DNA of 64,000 nt from Edaphochlamys debaryana (GCA_016858145.1 JAEHOE010000145.1:1-64000), one strand, 5' to 3'. Positions 44,201 to 54,299 are shown, counted from the stretch's first letter. The notes: generated by a model not told the origin, from the letters alone. Numbers and translations are program-made.

Positions 44201-47200
44201 GTGCGATGAGGCTGAAGCCGGGCACGTATGCTCGGTAGTAGCCCAGCATGCCTAGAAAGGCTCGCACTTCCCGCACGTTGCGGGGCGAGGGCAGGTTGGA
44301 GATGGTTGACACGTTGCGGGGCGCCGGACTGACCACCCCCAACTCTCCATCCAGGAGGGTGCCCAAGAACACCACCTTGCGCTGGCCACACGCAGTCTTG
44401 CGGACTGCGATCTTGAGCCCAGCCATGCGGATCAGGTCAAGGACCCAGCCCAGATGTCGTACATGTACGGCCGCGGTTGGGCTGAAGATGAGCACGTCAT
44501 CCTGGTACACCACGACACAGCGCTCACGCTTGGGAGGTGAGACAGCGGTCGGGGTTGCTGCGGGGTCAGCTGGGTCCGGCTGGGCAGTCTCAGCAGGCCA
44601 CAAGTTCTCCAACAGGGGTCCCAGCACCTTGCGCATCAGGGAGGCAAAGACGCTGGCCGAGGACTTAAGTCCCATGGGCATGCGCGTAAACTGGTACTGT
44701 GCGGTGGGGGTAGCGAAGGAGGTGCGCTCCCTGGAGGCCTCGTCTGCAAGCCCCACCTGCCAGTAGCCGCTGACTAGGTCCAGGCTTGTGTAGATTCGCT
44801 GCTCCCCACCTGGAGGTGCGGCAGCCTCGATCAGATCAGGGATAAGGCCCAGCGGGTGCCTAAACACGATGCTGATGTCGTTGACCCGGCGCAGGTCCAC
44901 ACATGGACGTAGCGAGCCGTCCTTCTTCTTCACACAGACCACCGGAGACACCCATGGACTTGTGGAGGGCTCGATGACACCTGAGGCCAGCATTTTGGCC
45001 ATCTCGGCGTCCACGGCAGCCTGTTCCACCCTCGACAGCCGGTAAGGGCTCTGGGCAATCGGTGGGTGGTGACCTGTGTCAATTTTGACCGTAGCCCACG
45101 TGGTGTATCCCAGCTCCTTACTGGTTAGTGCGAACAAATCATGGTTGTCCAGCAGGAGTGCCGTGAGGGCAGCGCGCTCCTCAGGCTGGAGGTCTGGGTT
45201 GACGGTCTTCAGGACAGCCTCTTGCAGCTCAGGAGAGGGACCCTCAGGCCCACGGCAAGCCTTGACTTGCGCTGCATGTGCTTGCGCCGCCGCCAGGTGC
45301 GCATCATGGTTCCGGCCATCAGGAGGCGGCGGGCATGGTGAACGCACGGGCTGGCCGGCCACATGGGCGTGTACGGTGAGGCCAACCGGGTAGTCATAGC
45401 TGTCGGACGAGTCGCAGGGCTCAAGGAAGCCCGTGCGAGGTGGACTGTCTCGCATAGGGCCGAAGACAGGCCATGGGGGTAACGAGAGGTCCTCAGCGGA
45501 GTCCTCCGAGGGATGGCCCTCACTAGGTTGAGGAGTATCAATGGGGGAACCGAACGGGCTCGGGGGTCCAAACGGGAAGTCCTCCTCACTGCTGCTTGGT
45601 AGTGGGTGGGTTGTGCTCTCCGAGTCCACATTGGACCGAGCGCTGGTCCCAGGACGGTCTTCCTCATCCATGGGTGCAGCCCGGGGGTCAGTCCACAGCA
45701 CAGCCGGTCCTTCCCCCGCGAAAGCCCAAGACTGCGGTGACTCGTCTTGAAAGCTTGACTGAAACTCCCCTGCAATGTCCCTCCGTGTCTGGTCCTCTAG
45801 GTCTGCGAGGCTTGGGAGCCAGTCTGGCGAGCCAAGGTTCTCTGCGGCCAGCAGGGCAGCCAACTCATCGGGTGAGGGCGCTGCGGGGTGTGCAAGGGCA
45901 GCCGGGCAGTCCGGGGGTCGGACCACGTTGCAGCCGTACATGGGGGCCGAGCCAGGGGCACCGCCATCCGAGGGCGTGGCCGCTCCAGGAACCGGCCCTG
46001 CTTCCCCCGCGAAAGCCTGTTGGCCGGCTGTTGGGGAGAACTCAGCCATGGGGGTCTCGTCCATTGCGGCCAGGATGTCACCAAGGTAGTCCCGTCCGTC
46101 CTGCCTCCGCAGGTCCCGGATGTCAGCCATCCAGTCTGAGGAGGAGCTGGACGTGGAGCCAAAGCTTACGAGCGCTCGTGCGCCCCCCCCAATAGGCAGC
46201 TGGGCAGCCTCGTCTTCTTCAGGAGGCGGTACCGGAGACGGAGGCGGCGTGGGCGGTGCCCGGGGCTCCACGGCGGGCTCCGGCTCCCCTGGTGTGTCCT
46301 GGAGGTACGTCTCAGGCTCGGAGTCGTACTGGTCTGCGGGTGCAGGCTCGTTGGGGCTGGCGCACACCACAGGTCCGGGCGTGCGCAGGAAGTGGATGGG
46401 GATGCGGCCTCGCACACCTTGGTCATTGGTGTAGTACAGCAAGTGGTTCTCGTACGAGATCGTAGCTCGTACAGGGTACAGGAGATCGGTGCCCAGCAGC
46501 AGCTGGTAGTTGAGAGCATTGCTAACAAACGGGCTGATGCACGCAGTCAGGTCCCCCGTGGATACCTGAAGGCCCGTGATGCGCCCAGAGGCTCGACTGC
46601 GATTCCCATCCGCCCCCATGAACGTTGCCGTACTTGGCTCCACCCTGTGCAGGAGGTCGAGCTGCCTCAGGGTGTCACGGGTGATGACGGAGTGGCTGGC
46701 GCCGGAGTCAAGGATGGCTGGGATCGCCACCGGCTCCCCATCACCGTTGACCAGGTAGACGTGGGCCCGGCACACCTGCCACTTAGGCGGCGGCTCGCTG
46801 GCGGCGTGGTTGACCTGGGGCTTCACAGGGTCAGGCAGGGCAGCCAGGTGCTCCATCGCCGTGGGTCCAGCACCAGTGTCACCCGTGTGGATGGGAGCTG
46901 CCTGGCGCGCGGGGCCCGTGTTGCCAGGGGGTGCAGCCGTGCCGGGGACCCGTGGTGCAGGTCCGGTGGGGAGGCGTGGCCCCAAACCGCCGTGCTGCCT
47001 AGCAATCCCCAGCACACGGCTGCCTATCTTGGTATAGATGCTGACAGGGTTGCATCGAAGCGTGGTGCCCAAAGGTACAGCGTACTTGTTCACCTTGCCC
47101 ACAATCTCCTCTGCGATGCGCCGCTCCTCCTCCATGGGATCGGCAGGCACGGGGTCGGCACGTGCGCCTCCGCCGTCCAAGCGGCGAGCCCTGTAAGGGG

Positions 47201-48446
47201 CCGGCCTCTGAGCTCCTTCCCTTGCCGCCGCCCCAGGTGCCAACGTCTGAGTCGCGCTTGTGGGGGTGTATGGAGCTGGGCCGGGCGCTCGAGCCGCCGG
47301 TGTGCTGTGTCCAGACGGCGGCGCCCGGGGTGCTTCCTGGTCAGGCGCGGCCGTGGCGCGGCGCCGCGGCAGAGGCATGGAGTCAAAGTCCGCAGCCCGC
47401 TTGAGGTAGGCCTCGGGTCCCTGGGCGTAGATCTTGGGGCCATGGGAGCAGGAAGGTGGCTCCATCTGGGTGAGGTGCGCAGAGCTAGTATAGGGCAGGC
47501 CCATTTGAATTAGATGAGGGCCGCTGGGATGGGGCATGTCCCAATAGTGTGCCTGAGCCACAGGCCCGGTAATGCGTTCCAGGGCAAGGGCGAGCTTGCT
47601 CATGCGGTCCACCAGCTCATCAACGTTCTCGGCCCGTGCAGGTCCACTGCCGGTAGGCGCGGAGGCTCGTGGCGGGGGCCCGTCATGGCGGCCCGGCTGC
47701 TGTCGTGCAGACGGCTGCTGGTTGCGGAGGTCACCATAGCGCCCATCATAGGGACGGCCGCTGCCGCCATTACCGCCGTTGCCGCCGGAGTAGGGGCGGC
47801 GCCCCTCTCGTGGTGGCCAGGCGGGGACATCGGCACGCGCAGCGGGTCCGTCATCTCGACGCTGGGGCTCTGGGCGTGACGGCGGGTTGGTCGCCCGGTA
47901 TGGCTCGTCCCAACCGCCGGGCGTGGACGGCTGCTGCACGCCACCCTCACTCACGTAGATGGCGTCAGCCACAGCCTGCTCTAGCGTGGTGGGGCGCAGT
48001 AGGTACACCTTGGCGTAGATGCGAGGCTGCAGGCCCCGAAGGAAGTTGAAGCGGTGCATGGGGTCCCCTTCTAGGTTGATGCCCAGGCGTGAGGCCAGAT
48101 CTCGGAACTTGTCTGCGTACGACCGCACGGATTCTCGGGACTGCTGGCGGCACGCAGTGAACTGGTTATAGAGTTCATCAGCATTGGATCCAAACCGCTC
48201 AAGGAAGCGGTCCTTGAACTGTTGCCAGGTGGTGATGCTTCGATTGATGCCAAACCACCAGGCCGCAGCCTCGTCTCCAAGGCGGCATGTGGCCACACGG
48301 AGGCACGCATCGGGGGTCCAACGGTAGAGACCGCCCAGGCTCTCCACTCGCAGAAGCCATTGTCGTGCATCACCAGTGTTGTCGTACACGGGTACTGAGT
48401 TAACGCTGGAGGGGTGTATGAAGTCTGGATCTCGTGCGTCCTCCAT
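41205..48446 (-). CDS. Gag-Pol polyprotein of the Ty3/gypsy element, with PHD finger
   Basis: A 2,413-codon single frame starting at ATG 48,446, about 95 nt after the primer-binding site. Approximate domains in order: Gag capsid-like region (20-180; WWFGINRSITTWQQFKDRFL, SVRSYADKFRDLA); aspartic protease (about 570-650; ILDSGASHSVITRDTL with active-site DSG, and LLLGTDLL); an unusually long acidic Pro/Ser/Glu linker (about 680-1,050); reverse transcriptase (about 1,120-1,380; SPVVCVKKKDGSLRPCVDLR and catalytic YQDDV at about 1,314); RNase H (about 1,450-1,580; LQIDW, SSAEGEA, LVTDSAA, NTNVDGLSR). Then comes a PHD finger (about 1,790-1,845; CVAC...MLMCDEPGC...WHTSC...CPIH), and integrase with an HHCC zinc site (HSPAHWG...CQGC) and a DDE core (HVDLIGP, VVTDRGTEW, NGAAERMVG; about 1,970-2,200). 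The C-terminus has an SH3-like WVKRPHKLAPDREGPF region. No CCHC zinc knuckle is evident. All catalytic residues I could check are present, so it may be functional. Confidence 0.93.
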   Translation of the reverse strand: MEDARDPDFIHPSSVNSVPVYDNTGDARQWLLRVESLGGLYRWTPDACLRVATCRLGDEAAAWWFGINRSITTWQQFKDRFLERFGSNADELYNQFTACRQQSRESVRSYADKFRDLASRLGINLEGDPMHRFNFLRGLQPRIYAKVYLLRPTTLEQAVADAIYVSEGGVQQPSTPGGWDEPYRATNPPSRPEPQRRDDGPAARADVPAWPPREGRRPYSGGNGGNGGSGRPYDGRYGDLRNQQPSARQQPGRHDGPPPRASAPTGSGPARAENVDELVDRMSKLALALERITGPVAQAHYWDMPHPSGPHLIQMGLPYTSSAHLTQMEPPSCSHGPKIYAQGPEAYLKRAADFDSMPLPRRRATAAPDQEAPRAPPSGHSTPAARAPGPAPYTPTSATQTLAPGAAAREGAQRPAPYRARRLDGGGARADPVPADPMEEERRIAEEIVGKVNKYAVPLGTTLRCNPVSIYTKIGSRVLGIARQHGGLGPRLPTGPAPRVPGTAAPPGNTGPARQAAPIHTGDTGAGPTAMEHLAALPDPVKPQVNHAASEPPPKWQVCRAHVYLVNGDGEPVAIPAILDSGASHSVITRDTLRQLDLLHRVEPSTATFMGADGNRSRASGRITGLQVSTGDLTACISPFVSNALNYQLLLGTDLLYPVRATISYENHLLYYTNDQGVRGRIPIHFLRTPGPVVCASPNEPAPADQYDSEPETYLQDTPGEPEPAVEPRAPPTPPPSPVPPPEEDEAAQLPIGGGARALVSFGSTSSSSSDWMADIRDLRRQDGRDYLGDILAAMDETPMAEFSPTAGQQAFAGEAGPVPGAATPSDGGAPGSAPMYGCNVVRPPDCPAALAHPAAPSPDELAALLAAENLGSPDWLPSLADLEDQTRRDIAGEFQSSFQDESPQSWAFAGEGPAVLWTDPRAAPMDEEDRPGTSARSNVDSESTTHPLPSSSEEDFPFGPPSPFGSPIDTPQPSEGHPSEDSAEDLSLPPWPVFGPMRDSPPRTGFLEPCDSSDSYDYPVGLTVHAHVAGQPVRSPCPPPPDGRNHDAHLAAAQAHAAQVKACRGPEGPSPELQEAVLKTVNPDLQPEERAALTALLLDNHDLFALTSKELGYTTWATVKIDTGHHPPIAQSPYRLSRVEQAAVDAEMAKMLASGVIEPSTSPWVSPVVCVKKKDGSLRPCVDLRRVNDISIVFRHPLGLIPDLIEAAAPPGGEQRIYTSLDLVSGYWQVGLADEASRERTSFATPTAQYQFTRMPMGLKSSASVFASLMRKVLGPLLENLWPAETAQPDPADPAATPTAVSPPKRERCVVVYQDDVLIFSPTAAVHVRHLGWVLDLIRMAGLKIAVRKTACGQRKVVFLGTLLDGELGVVSPAPRNVSTISNLPSPRNVREVRAFLGMLGYYRAYVPGFSLIARPLTALLRKNAVWQWTCVEEAAFRELRRALTNNPIMRAPDFYKPFILQIDWCQTGMAACLAQLDENGQEAAVQFASRATTGAEMNYSSAEGEALCAMWAIRHFHPYLFGNRFQLVTDSAAVRHLRTASAKDLHGKLGRYALRLQAYDFEVVHKAGRRNTNVDGLSRLAHLIGPTPAAAPAPEDEVLGFELLHAAQWFSPDTLTYPLDLVRLTFFTMPDVLVYMTDGMWEATVRTETPVDRNRRRRRTTAREDKAVDVTRRHQAQQAEPHGLEAPPMAVAPRLSTNPRVPTPSAAAAAPASMQGTSKRPSDDELPRDGTRDKRLRTCGDTRAPTDPGQAKPPVRQEATCARRRRINPLLAPYAEPPTSSSPTSDPDPDVACVACGERRPSSTMLMCDEPGCELAWHTSCLDPPLSQVPAGPWTCPIHNGAPAEEPHGVSSDEEDPEWEAAGEGEEEEESEGTSLEPEGQAPAEAAGPSPLVADVWSDAPFINYLRTQTLPLDPAQGGDENYREMNRIKNKAKMYKMTEGRLVKLARGRRAEVEVPPPSERTAAVAAAHSPAHWGVNKTYNFACKRWFWEGMKSDIQSYVNNCQGCHAGRHKLLRSHPLRPLPLVPLFGRVHVDLIGPLNPTPRGMNYIILAIDSWSKWIEVGTLPSKNAINTARWFWQGWISRMGSPECVVTDRGTEWQGEFDALCSEHRITHRVTAAYSPQANGAAERMVGVLAAALRRLCNERADNWDQEVFAVAYAHRSTRQDSTRVSPALALFGRELSTAAERVRPDPTPPAWEEPASGEEEEMAATDYAALEQRRQRMEEAGAAINENLLKAKARDVRDHEKRRPSGKPVERRRAAKDAAVAEAHASPTAPAAETQTVPPSNLPPRTRGVVPQEVAAEAIHSLVAGSVIALRVPGGQKEGVQPQAAPAGVCAEPARPDPLAHLPDLPQHAKVYRWVKRPHKLAPDREGPFFFDCWNTRGTMARVLTADGVPFTVPTHQLLVPDQ

Positions 48447-48523
48447 GGCGAGCTATTGGTTGTAAGGTTGCGCGTGTGTGTGTTGCTGTCGTGCACTTTG
48501 AACTTGGTGAGCCGCAGGCGGCA

Positions 48524-48541
48524 AACCACGTCCCGCTACCA
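48524..48541 (-). other. Primer-binding site of the gypsy element
   Basis: Directly after the 5' LTR on the element strand comes TGGTAGCGGGACGTGGTT. A PBS normally begins with TGG, complementary to the CCA end of a tRNA, immediately next to the LTR. The priming tRNA was not identified. Confidence 0.65.
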
Positions 48542-49920
48542 CGCGCGCCGGAGGCGCCCCCAGACACCACCGGAATTTTTCGCGACTCGGGATGGGGTTG
48601 AGGGGCCCTTGGCAATTGCCCTGGACCGTTGCGGCCGGGTCACCAGTTCAGCAGCAGCGACGGGAGAGGGGAGAAGCGGGACTTCTGACGTGCGGGGCAG
48701 CAGAAGCGGGACGGCTAGAGCGGGGGATGCAGCGGGAAACGTGCAGCGGGACTAGCGTGACGGAACGGTATGAGCGGGGTGAGCAGGGATGCGCAGCGGA
48801 AGCGGAAGCGTACAGGAGAGAGTGCGGAAGCGTGACGGGAGATGGGAGAGCTTGGGTTCAGGTGCGGGGCTTGAGCAGGGGACTCGGGGTGCGTGGGGAA
48901 GGCCAGGGCAGGTGGGCAAGGCCCAGCGAGGCCCAGGCGGGACCAGGCAAAGGTGCGGCGATGCGGCAGCAGTACGGGACGAGCAGGGGTCTTAGCAGGA
49001 TAGCGATACTTGAGATGTACGGAAGATGACGGAAGCTGGCCCGGGGCCCAGCGAGGTCCAGGCAGGTGCGGGGCGGGACTGGAGACGATGGCGCGACAGG
49101 GAGCGTGCAGCTGAGGCTGGAGCCTAAGTGCTGCAGGCAGATGGCTGTGCTGGTGTGCAAAGGCACTCAAGCAGCACAGGCAAGCAAGCAGGCAGAGATA
49201 GCACGATAGCGCTGAGGCTGGGAGACAGGGGACTGCAGGCAGGCTGATCAGAGACAAGGGGGCAGCGCGAGACGTAGCTGGTCCGCCCTAGGAGTTGGGC
49301 CGCAGGCCCGTGCAAGCGTGAGAGGCACAGGCACGGGGCAAAGTAGCTCAACCGTGGTGCGTTACAAGGAAGGCGATGGCTTATCGCAGCCAGTGCGGAG
49401 TCAAGAGGCTTAGTGTCCGGTCTGTGGAGCTAAGACCAATCAAGACTTGTCTGGAAATGCAGGCGACAGCCCTTATGTACCGAAACCCACAACCAGGATC
49501 CAGGTTCCAGGATCTAAGATCCAGGATCCAAGCAACTGCCGGCAGCTACCGCGGAAGATAGGAAGCTAGGAAGCTACGCCAGCTAGCGCAGCCTTCAGAT
49601 CAATCGATCGCCAATCGATCGAATCAACACCCCACCAACCTTCAGATCAATCGATCGCCAATCGATCGAATCAACACCCCACCAACCTTCAGATCAATCG
49701 ATCGCCAATCGATCGAATCAACACCCCACCAACCTTCAACCCGCCCGCGTCTCTCACACTCGGCCCGCCTTACATCAGATCAACATCTAATCAACAGGGC
49801 CTGCGTGGCGTGCGGGCTTCAACCAACAACAAATGGTTAGTCCTCAGTCGTTAAGGTCGGCAGTCGCGGTCAAACCCTGCGGGGCGCGTGCGCGCAACCC
49901 GGTGCGGGCGTCTTGATAGC
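48542..49920 (-). repeat. 5' LTR of the gypsy element
   Basis: 1,379 bp; near-identical partner of 38,001-39,365 with an extra 14-bp segment near 48,737 that looks like a local duplication of GTGCAGCGGGA. It contains the same three 47-bp tandem copies at 49,592-49,732. The flank right of it starts CGACTGATAG and does not match the left flank of the element. Confidence 0.93.
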
Positions 49921-52310
49921 CGACTGATAGGTAGCAACAGACTCCAACACTGATCATGACTTTTCAAGTGCGTGCGCGTGTTCCATACGCTCTCGATACG
50001 CTCGTAGATAGGCTCCTTTGTCCCACAGCCTGTCTACATCAAGACCCAGTCAAGGCCCTAGCGACGTTCGTCCAGAAGACCGCATTCGAGCTTACACCAT
50101 GCATTCCGCTAGATAGTCGGTTGTGCCCAAGACCAAGTACGCCCAAGACCTGTCGGCCGCGAAGGCCTCATCGTATCAACACAGTAAGTCGCGCTGCGCT
50201 AAGGCATAAGACTCGCGCCCCGGCCAGGTCATTGTACCGGACAAGCCACAAGGTCGCACGTCGGTGCCCGCCCAAGGAAAGACAAGGACGTAAGCGCGGC
50301 CGTAATTGGGTGCGACTCGGAGTAAAGACCTGCATGGGAATAGCGGGAGTGACCAGGGTGCCGACATAGGATCGCAGAGGGTGCTTGCGCTTAGGTAGTC
50401 GATAGCAGGAAGGGTACCCCAGGGTACCCATCTCGGTATTCGAGGCCTGACTGCCAAGCCGTCGGCAGCGCGGGCAACAGCTGCTGGTGTCATACCCATC
50501 GCGTCGTGCTGAGCGAGGCTGCATGTATAGTGCCCACCGCTTGGTTGATATCAAGACCGTGATCAAGGTGCACAAGGCTTGTCCTGACAACCGGCTACAC
50601 CATCCAGCCCCAACCGCAGGGGCTTTCCGCTTAGTGACAAGGGGGTCAGGTGCTGAGTGAGACAGCAGCATCCTGGGGTGGCCCTTGATTGGGGGCAGCA
50701 GGGGGCTGCGATTGCATATCTCAACAAGACCGCCTACACAATCATGGCCAGGGAAAGGGATGGAGGGACACAGCAAGGGACAACCTGTCCTAGACTTCCT
50801 CATACGTCTGCAGGGGAAGCAGCCTGACAGGTCGTGGACCGGACACAGCACACAGCCCAGCCCTCAGTGAGCGACAAGCGGGGTCTGTGGTGCTACGCGG
50901 CGGACTGAAGTGTGAGTGGAGTGTGAGTAGCCAGTGTCCAAGAGGCCTGGTTCAAGCCAATTGGGGTCCCCCCATCCGGAATGATTATGGTCCATCGAGC
51001 TTAGAGCAAGTGCACCGTGTCGCGACTGTCCTCAGAGAATTGTGCAAGGTTAGCTAGCAACACACTCTGACTGAGGTTGAGCTCCCACACATGTCGCCGG
51101 CATGTTGGAGCGTGGTCGATAAATTTCCCTGTTCTCAGTTGCAAGCGATAGGGATAAGGGAACTGAAGCATGTGGCATCGCGGGCTAGGCGTAATCAGCC
51201 CAGAGTGAGCGAAAAAAGTGGACGTACCGGAATTAGGGTGTGCGGTGCCCCGTTAGTTGTGGCTTACACCGGCTTGCACCCTGCGGCACCTGGACCTGTT
51301 TTTCTCTGGGGCGTGATGCAGTCCCCCAAACCCCGAAGTGGACACGGGTCCAATGACGTTGTTAGGCATCTCTTCGTAAAGGACCCAGGAGGTAGGGGAC
51401 TGGTAGGGGACTGGGTACGGCAGCAATTGTGTGCCTGTCTAGCAGCAGGCCGGCATGGGCGGGATCATCCTCAGCCCTCAAGCCACGAGCGAGCGAGGGT
51501 GCGTGCCCTTTCTACTGGTATTCGAGGCATCCCCCGACCCAGCACCCCACGCCCGCAGCCCTCAGTAAGCGGCTAGCCAGTCATAGAGGCTTCAAGCCAG
51601 CACTTCCCTATGGCACCGATTTCGTGGTAAGGGACATTACGAGGGGGGTGACCACCGTGGTCAGGGGGTCGCCCCAGGGTTGACCGCGGTCCTCAGCGAC
51701 CGCAGCCCTGAGCGAACTCATACCAATAAGCACGCCGATGAGTGCACCAGTATTTTGGAGCATTGCTTTACATAAAACAATTGCGGGCGGCTGCATTCAA
51801 CGAGGTCGCTGGCATGTCGGGGGTAACCACACCATCGCGAGTCGTTACCACCGTCGCCGGGCCAGCGACTTCCACACAACTTGTTCTTTTTGACGCTATC
51901 GTTGCTCTATCAACGCACGAATGCCCCAAGTAAAGTAGCACGCAGCCTCCCTGCTGGAACGCGACAAGATTTGCGCACAATGTATGGCGCCCTTCCCGAC
52001 GTCCATCGCCCTTCCCGACGTCCATATACTCGACATGTACATCAACTGCATCCACAAGTTAAGGCTCTGCCTTAAAGGGGGCCGTAGCTCTTGGGGCGCA
52101 ACTAGGCATCGACAAAGCATCCTATCATCACACGCTTGCTCTGCAGAGCAATGGTTGTAGGGCCACGCCAGCATGCCGTTTGCATGTATGAAAGCTAGCA
52201 GTCAATAATCGGTGGAGGGAGCACCCCACCGCACGTGAGGCATGCCACCCTCGCTAGCCCATACGTCCGCCCCCACCCCAACCACGGTGCCAATGCAGTC
52301 GCACGCTTTC
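49921..52310. other. Intergenic stretch without a recognised gene
   Basis: Several short open frames exist but none shows a known domain, and the two strands overlap without preference. A 40-bp sequence at about 51,565-51,604 recurs at about 60,016-60,056 (listed separately). Nothing else could be supported. Confidence 0.5.
51565..51604 (+). repeat. Dispersed repeat, copy 1
   Basis: CAGTAAGCGGCTAGCCAGTC then a diverged base or two, then GAGGCTTCAAGCCAGCAC. A second copy lies at about 60,016-60,056 directly after the LINE remnant. It may be the end of an unrecognised element. Confidence 0.6.
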
Positions 52311-52318
52311 GTTCTCAC

Positions 52319-53128
52319 AGGGCGGAGGGAACGGGAGGGGACAGAAGGGGCAGAGGAGGCGGAAGGGGTGAGGGGGGCGGTGGGAGCAGAGGGGGCGGAG
52401 GGGGCGATGGGGCGGAGAGGGTGCGGGGGCGGAAGGGGTGAGAGCTCTCACCTCGAGGGCGGAGGGGGCAAAAGGGGCGGAGGGAGTGAAGGGGCCGAGG
52501 GGGCGGAGGCGGCAGAAGGGGCAGAGGAGGAGGAGGGGGAGAGGGGGCGGAGGGTGCAGAAGGGGCAGAAGGGGCGGAGGGTGTGGAGAAGGGGTGGGGG
52601 GGGAGGGAGGGGCAGAGGAGGTGGAGACGGCGTGGGGGCGGAGGGGGCAAGGGGAGCGGAGGGGGCAGAGGACGTCGAGGAGGTGGAGGGGGCCAAGGGG
52701 GGCAGAGGGGGCAAAGGGCGAGGAGGGGGCGGAGAGGGGAGGGGCAGAGGAGGCGGAGGGCACGGAGAGGGGGGGGGGGAGGGAGGGGCAGAGGAGGCGG
52801 AGGGGGCAGAGGACGTGGAGAGGGCGAAGGGGGCAGAGGGGGCAAAGGGCGAGGAGGGGGCGGAGAGGCGGGGGGGCAAGGAGCGGCAGAGGAGGCGGAG
52901 GGGGCGGAGAGGGGGGGGGGGGAGGGAGGGGCAGAGGAGGCGGAAGGGGGCGGAGGGGGCAGAATGGGCAGAGGGGGCGGAAGAGGAGAAGGGAGCAGAG
53001 AAGGCGGAGGGGCCGAGGGGGGCGGAGGGGGGGGAGGGGCGAAGGGGGTGGAGAGGGGTGGGGAGGGAGGAAGGGAAAGAGGGGCAGAGGAGGCGGAGGG
53101 GAAAGGGGGAGAGGGGGCCAGGCATTGT
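52319..53128 (+). repeat. Strand-asymmetric G-rich low-complexity array, part 1
   Basis: About 800 bp composed of units such as GGAGGGGGCAGAGGAGGC. The plus strand is almost pure purine with interspersed C, and the G runs of 4-9 recur every few bases. There is no stable repeat length. Open frames here (R/G/E-rich on one strand, P/S/A-rich on the other) are compositional artefacts. The tract is predicted to form G-quadruplexes or H-DNA. Confidence 0.9.
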
Positions 53129-53360
53129 TGCTATCAAAGTGACAGAGTGACGGAGTGACGCCGCGTGGCACTTTTTCGGGCTGAAATCCAAGAAAGTGCA
53201 GAGGCGGCTTCACTTTCTGCCCCCCTGATACGCCGAAGTGCCGACTCTACGCCCGAAGCCTGCGCAGTGCCCTCCGTGTCTTCACTTTTGCCGCTGGCCA
53301 GGGCCTAAAAGTGCCAGGCCCTCCGCACTTCGGCCACGGGAAGATAGCAACGCTGGGGCC

Positions 53361-53795
53361 AGAGGGCCAGGGGCGGGGCGGAGGGGGCAGAAGGGGCAGA
53401 GGAGGCGGAGGGGGCAGAGGGGGGCGGAGGGGGCAGAGAACGTGGAGGGGGCGGTAGGTGCAGGTGTGGGTGTGGGTGTGTGTATGTGTTACGGGCGCAG
53501 GGGGGAGAGGGGGCGGAGGGGGCGAGGGGGCGGAGGGGGCAGAAGGGTCAGCATGGGCGGAGGGCACGCAGGGGCGGGGCGAGGGGGGTGGAGGGGGCGG
53601 AGAGGGCCGAGGGGGCGGTGGGGGAGGTCAGGGCAAAAGGGGCGGAGGGGCGAGGGGGCGGAGGGGGCCAAGGGGCGGAGGGGGCAGAAGGGGCGGAGGG
53701 GGAAGAATGGGCAGAATGGGCAGAGGGGGCGGAGGGGGCGGAGAAGACACAGCAGAGAAGGCGGAGGGCGCGACGGGGGCGGAGGGGGCAAGGGC
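53361..53795 (+). repeat. Strand-asymmetric G-rich low-complexity array, part 2
   Basis: The same GGCGGAGGGGGCAGAAGGGG type of sequence resumes after a 230-bp interval of mixed sequence (53,129-53,360). The purine bias is on the same strand. A short (GT)n-like GGTGTGGGTGTGGGTGTGTG stretch lies near 53,464-53,483. Confidence 0.88.
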
Positions 53796-53869
53796 TTGGT
53801 GCTGTTCGAGGGTTTGTTGGGATGGTCCTTGCGGCTGATGCAGGGCTCTGAGTGCATGCCCACAGGGTC

Positions 53870-54140
53870 GTGTCATTTATCGGGGCGATACTTCTGGCTG
53901 CCGCAGGGCTTTGCGTGCCCACAGAGTCTTGCTGTTCTAGTGCGTTACCGGGGGAAATTCTGGCTGGTTCGTGCTCTTCTAGTGAGTTATCGGGGCGATG
54001 ACTCTGGCTGCTGGGTCTCTCTGGGCATCATTTATCGTATGAGTTATCGGGGCGATAATTCTGGCTGGGTCGTGCGTTCTAGTGAGTTATCGGGGCGATC
54101 ATTCTAGCTGCTGAGTGCCTCGGGGCATCATTTATCTTAT
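53870..54140 (+). repeat. Degenerate tandem repeat with ATCGGGGCGAT core
   Basis: Five imperfect units carry GAGTTATCGGGGCGAT followed by ATTCTGGCTG or close variants, at about 53,875, 53,940, 53,985, 54,040 and 54,083. Spacing is about 43-65 bp. Several units end in a GGGCATCATTTATCKTATGA stretch. Confidence 0.8.
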
Positions 54141-54299
54141 GAGTTGTGAATTATTATATATGCATGTAGAGACCAGTTACAGGCCTTGGGGGGGTTAGAA
54201 GCGGTCGGTCGATCGCGGGCACATGTCGGCCGACATGCTTGGGCGGGCGACTTCCACAGATGTCGCCAGAACTCTGTCTGTTGTTCTCATTAGTTAGAA

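Larger units (their letters stand above)
38001..49920 (-). mobile_element. Ty3/gypsy LTR retrotransposon, nearly intact, with an extra ORF
   Basis: An 11.9-kb element on the minus strand. Order on its own strand: 5' LTR (49,920-48,542), primer-binding site (48,541-48,524), gag-pol (48,446-41,205), an extra ORF (40,658-39,552), a short GC-rich purine stretch GCGGGGGAA near 39,384-39,376, and the 3' LTR (39,365-38,001). Gag-pol is one unbroken frame with protease, reverse transcriptase, RNase H and integrase in the gypsy order. The LTRs differ, as far as I can see, by two substitutions and one 14-bp indel, so the insertion is recent. No 4-6-bp target-site duplication matches at the outer borders. 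Confidence 0.9.

Noticed and set aside
52242..53150. Gly/Arg/Glu-rich and Pro/Ser/Ala-rich open frames of 230-320 codons
   Set aside because: They derive from the G-rich low-complexity tract and occur simultaneously on both strands.
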